NCBI RefSeq assembly: GCF_052857255.1
Contig: NC_135497.1
Coordinates: 181,445,478 to 181,509,477 of the forward strand
From: Amblyomma americanum
Lineage: Eukaryota > Arthropoda > Arachnida > Ixodida > Ixodidae
Length of the DNA: 64,000 nucleotides
Direction of reading: 5' to 3'
Shown here: positions 58,401 to 64,000 of the stretch, piece after piece
Layout: every line of letters begins with the position of its first letter
Position numbering within the stretch: position 1 is the stretch's first letter
Position numbers and translations under genes: made by a program
The notes under the pieces: model-generated
Database searches by the model: none
What the model saw: the letters and a program-made list of their open reading frames with translations, nothing else
What the model was told of the DNA's origin: nothing

Positions 58401-61400
58401 TTTTCTGCTGCGACAAGACGAGTACCAACAACTTACAACACAAGCCTGGAGTTAAATGACAAGTGGTAAAAGACCCTCCAGGGAAATAACAATGCCAGCA
58501 ATGCCAAATCTGATTTTTAAAAAAACAGCCCCAGATTTCGATAGCGTTCATTCCACTAATATCAAGTTTGTTTATTTCCTTCTTTATATTTCTGTGAAGG
58601 AAAAAAATAAACATTTTGAATAACAACAACCTAATGCGATGGAACCATTTCCACTAGTGAACTAAATAAATGGTACCAGTGACACAAGGCTAAATGCACA
58701 TGACTTCTTTTTGTTCTTTACAGCTCTGTCCTATTTTTATATGGGGCCACAAAAAAAAGTGCACACCCATTGACCAGAAATACTGTTTAGCACTGACAGT
58801 AAGGCCCCTACTTTCCCGTGATTCCACGAAAAATAGCCAATTTAAGCATTTTTCGCAGAATTGTGCGTTAGCAGTTACATTCACTTTTCTGATGCTATTG
58901 TTGTTATTGACATCAGAAGAAATGACAGTAACAGGAGTTTGGGGTTCCGATTTACGAGTTTATTGAGTTGATACCATTTGCACATGCATTTTTGCCAGGC
59001 ACTGAACTGAATATATTGTTGTAGTAATTAAATTTCATGACTTATAGCTCTCAGTTAAGATGATTACAGTATTTTTTAAACTTCACTAGTTTCGAGGAGT
59101 CAGGTGATATAACGAACTGCGTAAACAGTTTTTCTTTAACCTTTATTTTGTGCAGGAGAGCTCATGGATTATCCACGGCTTTTTAGCTTTCTGTTTGTGA
59201 TGGCGTTGAACCGAAAAGGATTTGTCATAGACAAAATTTACTTAACCAATTTGTTGTACGAATCGTTTGCGTCGTTTGAGCGCATCACGTCATTCCATCT
59301 AGCTGTTCACATTTCAGCTCGAAAGCGTTCCAGAGTTATATCTATGCGCTGATAGCTACTGCAAACTGTTGGGAGGGCACAATGAATGTTCAAAGCAAAC
59401 ATGAAGGTGAATGTTAGACGGTGGTCGGAAATTTCACAGTTAGTAGCCATGATATCCAGAGAGGAAGACGTAGAGCAGGTTACGTGGGTGGGCGCATTGA
59501 TAAGGTTTGAAAACCCATAAGAATCAAAGAGGGACATAAGTTCTGCTTGTGGGACAGAGACTCTGCATATCATTGTTCACGCCCCCAGCTATGACGAGGG
59601 TTGACTGGTGGACATGTAATCAAGGGGACTTTCAAGCACATGCAGGCACTTTTCGATACTGCCGTCTGGGGGACGGTATAACACAGTGAATACTTCACAG
59701 TCATGTTCAACTGACAGCATTTCATAGTCTGCAGTAGATAAAGTAAACTGCTTTAACTCTGTGACTGACCGAGGGTTCACAACTTGGATTGAAATTCCGC
59801 CACCACTTCGGCTAGGTCTACTTAGAGCAAAGTGTGTGTAGCCATGTATAACCAAATAGTTCGCTACATCATGGTACCACGTCTCAGTAAACATTAGTAC
59901 CACTTCAAAGGAAAATTAAAGGAGTCAAAAAGTGCCCGTATTTTGTCATTCTTGTTGTTCACAGGTTGGCAGTTTAAATGAAAAACCCTGAGGCTGTGTT
60001 CCTGAGCAAGCTTTAATGTCACTGGAGCAAGCAATTGATACGGGTCCATGTTAGAGGGTGGCATTCGATTAAATGAAATTACCCAAGTCATTTTGTTCAC
60101 ATCCGCAAAAGCTGAAATTTTTAGCACTTTGCTCTTATCCAAATTTTCCACGGATCCAAACAAATTTCTAATATGCCTTGCTTCCCTTGGCAACTGCCTG
60201 TGCCAACAAACGTTTTCTATCAGAGCATAAGTGTTCATTTATGTACACTGATGCCTTTGTCTTCAATCGAAGGTCATCGTGAAACAGGTTCTTTTTGCTT
60301 TTTGCGTTTTGAAGGACAGCATCATGTTTTTTCCAGAGAACAAACTGGGCTACAATGTTAAATACAGATGTGTCTCCATGGACAGGTATGCAATGACAAG
60401 TGTCAAGGTGTGAGGCCAAGATGTCTTAGTCACTTCTTTGCACTTAGCACTGTTTGAATACTTCTCGCACTGCACTACGCATTCCTCACACATTTTAGTC
60501 TGAATTGTCAGCCATCCACAGCATTCTTGTGATGTTCTGTTTGTCTTTCGTGGATGCTCATTTTCATCAAGAGCTTTTTTGAGATCGAATTTAAATATCA
60601 TCATACTTCTCGTCTATAAATTTCAGGCTAGTCTTTATGTCTGCTCAGAGCGGATGCCTCGTTTAAGAGAATCTTTGAAAGCTTTCAAGTCTGCCTTGAT
60701 TTCATTCTTAAGATCTTCAAACACACTTATCAACTCTTTATTGACATTCGACATGATTGCATGAGGAATGAGGTTTCACTGTCACATTTACAATACACAG
60801 ATTGCAGCAGTAGTGGTGCGGCAGCCTCAAAATACAGAGTAAGTAGTAGCCCACAAGGTTCAAAGCACCAGCCTGCAGCAGACGAAGTAGAAAGCCGGGT
60901 GAGCAGGAGGACTGGCCGTGCTACTCATGCCACTGCTACAACCCACCACCATCCTGTTAACTAGATCACTGGTGATTTTGTCAGCCTATGGCTACCGATC
61001 GGAAAGTGTCGTTTATCCCATAAAATGCTGTCTTAAATGGTGGACCCTATATTACCCTTGACAACACCAAAAATTTAAAGGGGTACTGAAGACAAATTTA
61101 AGCTGACGTATCTACTGAATAAATTACTGCATTATAAAGACAAAGACGCTACTTTCACTGAAAACAAGAGCTTTTAAAAGCTAGAAAAGGTAAGAAATTA
61201 AATATATCGCCATTACCGGCTGCTTTCGCACGCAAACTGTGGCGTGCCGAGACAATTTTTTAGCATGCGGATCTCTGAGGCTAGGCTACACTGCCATTCA
61301 ATTCCAAACAACATTAGTCCTCTTCAGAGTACAAGTCACAATTTTTAAATCCAATTTTCTCAGCAACAAATGTATCTTTTACTGACCGATAAACATCAAC

Positions 61401-63852
61401 ATTGCCAGAAAAAGTCACAGAATTGATTTTTACTGCGGACAGAAGTAGGTTATCTTAGTGTCCCTTTAATTATCACACAGCATGCGTCATGGAAAGTGGC
61501 CGTAATCTGGCGAAAACTTAAATGACTCAAGCTGCCCATGAAGCTGGGCTCAGGCACCCTGTACCTAAGATAAATAAAACCCCCTAGCATGTAGCAATAT
61601 TAACAATAGATAAACATAAATTAAAAAATAGAAAAGGCAAATTAATAAAACTTTAAAATAATTTAGTTTTATGCACCTGCAGGACAAATACTTCATACAT
61701 GTACAACCCAAGCCACAAAACTGAGCTGCGTGATAACTCCTGTTTTAAACTTAAACTGTCCCAAAGCTATATAACAAGTCATTATCATGTCAGTTTCAAA
61801 CCACCCTGTATTCCAGTGTCTTCAAACCTAACTGACTAGCAGAATAAAATCAACAGGCTAAACCACACAATATATGTGAACGCACAGGTGAGATGGAAAG
61901 AAACGCAAACAGAGAGGAGCCTAGGTGCTCCACGGTTCGCATTTCTTTTCATTGTGCTTTTGTACTTCGGTGGTATAAAAAAGACGCTAGAGTTGCCCAC
62001 GATGCATTCTAGGATGATTCTAATGTCTTTTTCTAACCGCCCAGGTAAAAGCCTGATCAAAAGAAATTTTAACGGAGCGTGTAGGCAAAGCGTTGCTCGC
62101 GTTTCTTTCCACTGCAATAGTACAGCACCACACACAGTATGACCGGCAATGTGCAGGCTACATGCCAGGTTGTGCTCCCAGATACATAACATGACTAAAC
62201 AGCATCACACTTCAGAATAAACGTTCACCACTTTCAATTTGCTGAGAGCTTTGTTTGTTACATACAAACTACTAGAGCTTTCACATGCTGCTTTGTAGTT
62301 GTGCTTCTATGTTTTAATTAAATTCAATTAATGCATTCTTAACTGTAAAATCTAGACCTGGGCTATGAAGTATGCTGTCATAAAGGGCTCTGGGTTAATT
62401 TAAACCATACAAGGTTTAAGGCTTAAGGTTTGAGACCACTGAGACACCGTAATAGGTTGCCCTTTCTTTTTTTTAAATGGTCAGATCAATCACAACGAAG
62501 AGAAAAAAGCAGCGGGAACAAGTGTGCAGAGCATGCTGAGTGATGCGAGAGTAACAAAACACCCTCCCTATGACTTACAAATGCACTGGTCACCAGAGGC
62601 ACAATTCGACATGACAGTGCACTTTACCTCATGCATGCATGGATAGGCATACTACTGTGAGTGGCAGCACAACAGTAATGTATTGCGCATTACTTTGTGT
62701 GAGGAGTAAAGAAAGAGTCTGTACTTGGCTCACCAGGTATACTTTGTGAAAAGTGCCTGGTGAACCAAGTACAGACAATTAAATTTAGTTTTCTTCATGA
62801 GAGTTAAGAGAAGGCCATCTCAAGTCACTATCTGTGATAGGAACACATCAGAGCACCATTTAAAATGAAAAATCTGAGATTAAAATTTTCTTACATCAAA
62901 CTTGACCCTGAAGGCTCGTCCACATTCAAATGGTGTTGTTGTACAATCCAGGTCCTTTCCCCAGAAAGCAAAAAATTTCTCAATTCGAAGTGTTCGCATG
63001 GCAAAGTAGCCAGCATGCTGAATGCCATATTTCTGCCCTACTTCAAGGATTCGATCATAGACATGAAGAGCATACTGAAAAAAAAAAAAAGAAACATGGT
63101 GTAGTAGGAAAGGCTCTATCTACAACGTTACGCTACACTCGATTTCAAAACTTTATGAGCTTTTTGTAACAATACACTCAACAAACATTCTTTACATATT
63201 TTACCTCTATACTACAGCTCACAGCTAGCAAATGAATGCACTTTATTTATGAAATATGAGAACAACACGGTAATGCAGCGTTATAAGCCACTTTTTGTAA
63301 CAGCACTGTTATATTTTTCTTTCAGACAGAAGGGCTGATCAGACTGTAATTTAAGGAACTGCAGATAAAGCAAACTGTAAAGAATGACTGCTCTATTAAT
63401 ATGTTAGGCATCCTGTAAGTTGAGCAACATACGTTACAAAAATGCAAACATGGTATATCATTACATTTTACAAGAAAATTTTTCTTTTCTTAAACTGCAA
63501 ATACTACTTATTGCATACTACTTACTACCTAGCAAATGTCTTAGAAAAATAAATGAAAAAAGATCCGATGGCATTAACACCAAGTGTGGTTTTTATGCCC
63601 TGAAGCAAAACAAAAGCTGTAGAACAAACTGTACAGGATAATTCCAAATCAGTTTTGAATAACAGCCTTTAACAAGACATAGTCTGTGTGCTTGAAAGAA
63701 ATAAAACGTCCTATCCCAAGAATGGCATGTGTTGAAGAGCATGCTACTTGTACGTTCCATACCTCATTAGGTATATATAAAACCCATCCTCTATCTCCAG
63801 TATGAGTCATGTGGAAAACTTTTATTCCACTCGCCAAGCCAATGTCAAGCTC
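49280..63852 (-). CDS. PDPR: Pyruvate dehydrogenase phosphatase regulatory subunit, C-terminal part (four 3' exons)
   Basis: Gene-level entry: exons 63763-63852, 62895-63074, 52478-52672 and 49280-49471 on the - strand, all in phase 0 and joined by GT-AG introns; 218 residues to TGA at 49280-49282. The N-terminal FAD-dependent oxidoreductase-like part lies right of the window. The sequence is the folate-binding (GCV_T) and C-terminal barrel region: ASGIKVFHMTHTGDRGWVLY, GYFAMRTLRIEKFFAFWGKD, YDPWPWGGEPI, TSTTCYGFTLGGQVCLGFVE and DIAGHKFAARANIHSPSL. The WPW-GEPI and RxEKFFAFWG wording fits PDPR better than its relatives dimethylglycine and sarcosine dehydrogenase. PDPR is a mitochondrial matrix protein that tunes PDP1, the phosphatase that reactivates pyruvate dehydrogenase. 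The tail after SPSLAYQ is about 12 residues and not recognised. Confidence 0.87.
50418..50645 (+). mobile_element. Single-ended pogo/Tigger-like fragment
   Basis: After TA at 50416-50417 the sequence starts cagtcgagcccacatataat and repeats words such as acttaatacgaac and cttataacgaac, typical of pogo-family ends. No matching right end was found, so the element is truncated or the right end has diverged. Confidence 0.45.
51211..51814. mobile_element. Palindromic MITE with TTAA flanks (604 bp)
   Basis: TTAA then aggtgcactaaagaggaatc at the left; the right end is the inverse (gattcatctttagtgcacct) followed by TTAA. Complementarity covers nearly the whole element, including gaactcgatctacacgttc and ttggttgactc. 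A TTAA duplication fits a piggyBac-type transposase supplied in trans. Confidence 0.85.
51890..52140. repeat. Degenerate minisatellite with AAGGCCTT core
   Basis: About 12 to 15 repeats of words such as ggtaaaggccttcatggtaa and tttaggcaaaatgccttt, with a period near 17-24 bases. The core aaggcctt is itself palindromic, so both strands look alike. Confidence 0.8.
52478..52672 (-). CDS. PDPR: PDPR exon (65 codons)
   Basis: The acceptor is cttgtttatag and the donor GTAGGA. The exon encodes KDFLGKEALLKQKEAGVTRR, YVQLLLKEHDPDYDPWPWGG and TSTTCYGFTLGGQ. F-x-G-K-E-A-L-L and W-P-W-x-G-E-P mark the start of the C-terminal barrel domain. It is 195 bases, phase 0. Confidence 0.92.
52986..53192 (+). repeat. 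5' LTR (207 bp)
   Basis: Starts tgtcgtgtgtgttattatta, ends cgtgaca (TG...CA ends). Eight substitutions by eye against the 3' LTR, about 4%, and no indels. Confidence 0.93.
53214..54611 (+). CDS. gag: Gag polyprotein of the Gypsy-type element
   Basis: Uninterrupted ORF of 465 codons from the first ATG after the LTR; a later ATG at 53382 is an alternative start, and the frame is open upstream into the LTR. The middle has a retrotransposon capsid-like region with FRGEASDDIDDWLQHYERVA, GTARHWYENH and FLKRGIKSDIFGSL. Near the C-terminus is one zinc knuckle, CFHCGEAGHIYRCC (C-x2-C-x4-H-x4-C), followed by an Arg/Pro-rich tail. It would form the particle and bind RNA. It is the only intact frame of the element and overlaps no host exon. 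Confidence 0.88.
   Translation: MQRHPLPPASQSPIPSLGCRPSAEEDEIRASRRLQRLSPEFSLLPHFTIRSVPALHMARSTVSQGQLTDSSPPPAMVYLPVAPRSAVPFRGEASDDIDDWLQHYERVARHNGWTAEHCQQNLYICLEGTARHWYENHEHTLTSWDTCKTQLRNTFANQHRCQHAENLLQTRFQGPDETVTSFVEDVLRHSARADPRATEEKKVRFLKRGIKSDIFGSLVRAPPTTVAEFIAEATNIERALAARADHYRRLAGVSNTSSLFADHPAAYPVDAIHLREVVREVVREELRKYLPPIDYTSSSPLTEVVREEVQRALHPRCSVTPPPAQPTVTYASVVRRSSPPMVGRPSPAPQSPPSPAPADTPRFQQRRPSKADAWRTANDRPLCFHCGEAGHIYRCCPYRELGLRGFRRDAPRPKYGEQPREIEEFLRHSPPPERPSRRAFRSPPPRRLDSPLRDRRGSLSPRREN
54680..57985 (+). pseudogene. pol: Degenerate pol: protease, reverse transcriptase, RNase H, integrase
   Basis: Visible domains in order: aspartic protease (ALVDTGADYSVVSG, about 54790-54830; DIILGMDFL near 55000); reverse transcriptase (RFCVDYWRLN, LKSGYRQIEV, MPFGLCTAPATFQ and the YLDD box near 56050); RNase H (VHTDASNTGLGAVL, about 56487-56530); integrase with H-x-H-x-C-x2-C zinc finger (about 57120-57250) and the D-D-E core (GMDLLGPF, LITDRGAAF, Glu near 57620). 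Breaks: a frame change near 54850-54860, TAA at 56035-56037, a frame change near 56345-56360, TGA at 56759-56761. The expected C-terminal integrase region is absent and the frame runs into the 3' LTR. The copy cannot make a full polyprotein. Confidence 0.92.
57946..58152 (+). repeat. 3' LTR (207 bp)
   Basis: Same length and ends as the 5' LTR; differences include gatcgacgg/gatcaacgg and cgtgccttcaa/cgtacctttga. Confidence 0.93.
59150..60790 (-). pseudogene. LINE 5' part: ORF1 end and AP endonuclease
   Basis: Minus-strand pieces: a Lys/Glu-rich, coiled-coil-like ORF1 region (about 60760-60560), VLWKKHDAVLQNAKSKKNL and LRLKTKASVYINEHL (about 60335-60240), then endonuclease pieces LRVFHLNCQPVNNKNDKIRA (about 59985), MFTETWYHDVANYLVIHGYT (about 59895), SRPSRSGGGISIQV, FTVLYRPPDGSIEKCL and SSSLDIMATN with ISDH near 59440. 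There are several frame changes and no reverse transcriptase. Same strand as PDPR. Confidence 0.78.
61075..61469. mobile_element. MITE with TTAA flanks (395 bp)
   Basis: TTAA then aggggtactgaagacaaat at the left; at the right tatcttagtgtccct then TTAA. Inverted ends of about 15 bases with mismatches. The wording resembles the element at 51211 only in the first bases, so it is a different family or a distant member. Confidence 0.65.
62717..62776. repeat. 60-base hairpin, 21-base arms
   Basis: gtctgtacttggctcaccag at 62717 (arm to 62737) pairs with 62756-62776 with one mismatch around an 18-base loop. It lies 119 bases on the intron side of a PDPR exon boundary. Confidence 0.7.
62895..63074 (-). 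CDS. PDPR: PDPR exon (60 codons)
   Basis: The acceptor follows a long T tract ending ttcag; the donor is GTAAGA. The exon encodes YALHVYDRILEVGQKYG, GYFAMRTLRIEKFFAFWGKD and TTPFECGRAFRVKFD. The R-I-E-K-F-F-A-F-W-G block and the T-P-x-E-C-G-R block are hallmarks of the family. It is 180 bases, phase 0. Confidence 0.92.
63075..63762 (-). other. PDPR intron (0.69 kb)
   Basis: AT-rich, no gene or repeat recognised. 63853-64000 is likewise intron at the right edge. Confidence 0.75.
63763..63852 (-). CDS. PDPR: PDPR exon (30 codons)
   Basis: On the - strand the acceptor is tgctatttcag and the donor GTATGG. The exon encodes ELDIGLASGIKVFHMTHTGD followed by RGWVLYIPNE, the G-W-x-L-Y-I-P turn of the aminomethyltransferase fold. 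It is 90 bases, phase 0 at both ends. The next upstream exon is beyond the window. Confidence 0.85.
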
Positions 63853-64000
63853 CTGAAATAGCAACACAAATACATGAAAAAGCATAACACTGTCACTGCG
63901 GTCTGCACCCAGCAGCTATAACTCTAGAAAATATCACTATCAGTGCGTGTTGCACACAAGTCATGACCCATGCTTCTGGAAATTATGACACTTGTTCATG

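Larger units (their letters stand above)
52673..62894 (-). other. PDPR large intron (10.2 kb)
   Basis: It holds the Gypsy-type element (on the opposite strand to PDPR), the LINE fragment, the MITE at 61075 and a hairpin at 62717. 58153-59149 and 61470-62716 show nothing recognisable. Confidence 0.8.

Noticed and set aside
59307..60604. A host gene in the PDPR intron
   Set aside because: The peptide pieces fit LINE ORF1 and AP endonuclease and have frame changes, so it is treated as a LINE remnant.
49280..63852. Dimethylglycine or sarcosine dehydrogenase instead of PDPR
   Set aside because: The WPW-GEPI, CYGFTLGGQVCLGFV and DIAGHKFAARA blocks fit PDPR better, though a search of the full-length protein would be decisive.

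Overview
This window is arthropod nuclear DNA, most probably from a hard tick (Ixodidae). That is inferred from the host gene structure (small exons, kilobase introns, GT-AG boundaries), three copies of a tRNA-headed SINE that matches the tick element I know as Ruka, RTE and other LINE remnants, a Gypsy-type LTR element and many palindromic MITE-like elements. No prokaryotic features were seen. Everything was read by eye; no search or folding program was run.

Two host genes are present, arranged tail to tail. The first runs on the + strand from the left edge to 45481. Its last nine exons encode a single-pass membrane protein with two or three extracellular CUB domains (the second without cysteines), one LDL-receptor class A module, a transmembrane helix and a long serine-rich cytoplasmic tail with two PPxY motifs. 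The order CUB-CUB-CUB-LDLa-TM resembles Neto and LEV-10 type receptor-clustering proteins, but I cannot assign a named orthologue. The second runs on the - strand from beyond the right edge to 49280. Its last four exons encode the C-terminal part of the mitochondrial pyruvate dehydrogenase phosphatase regulatory subunit (PDPR). The reading frame stays open across every proposed splice junction in both genes.

Layout: 1-19080 is the 3' end of one intron, exon A and an 18.7-kb repeat-rich intron; 19081-23158 holds two more CUB exons. 23159-32050 is an intron with an STPR-like coding remnant, a tandem array of about 494-bp units each carrying a tRNA-like sequence, a LINE fragment and an RTE fragment. 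32051-45481 holds the remaining exons, with palindromic elements and a minisatellite in the introns. 45482-49279 is the space between the two gene ends, probably mostly 3' UTR. 49280-64000 is PDPR; its 10.2-kb intron carries a complete but broken Gypsy-type element (52986-58152), a LINE and several MITEs.

The most unusual item is the tRNA-like tandem array, whose units are mosaics: their left halves alternate (1 like 3, 2 like 4) while their right halves pair (1 like 2, 3 like 4). No new multi-gene system such as a defence or biosynthetic cluster was found.
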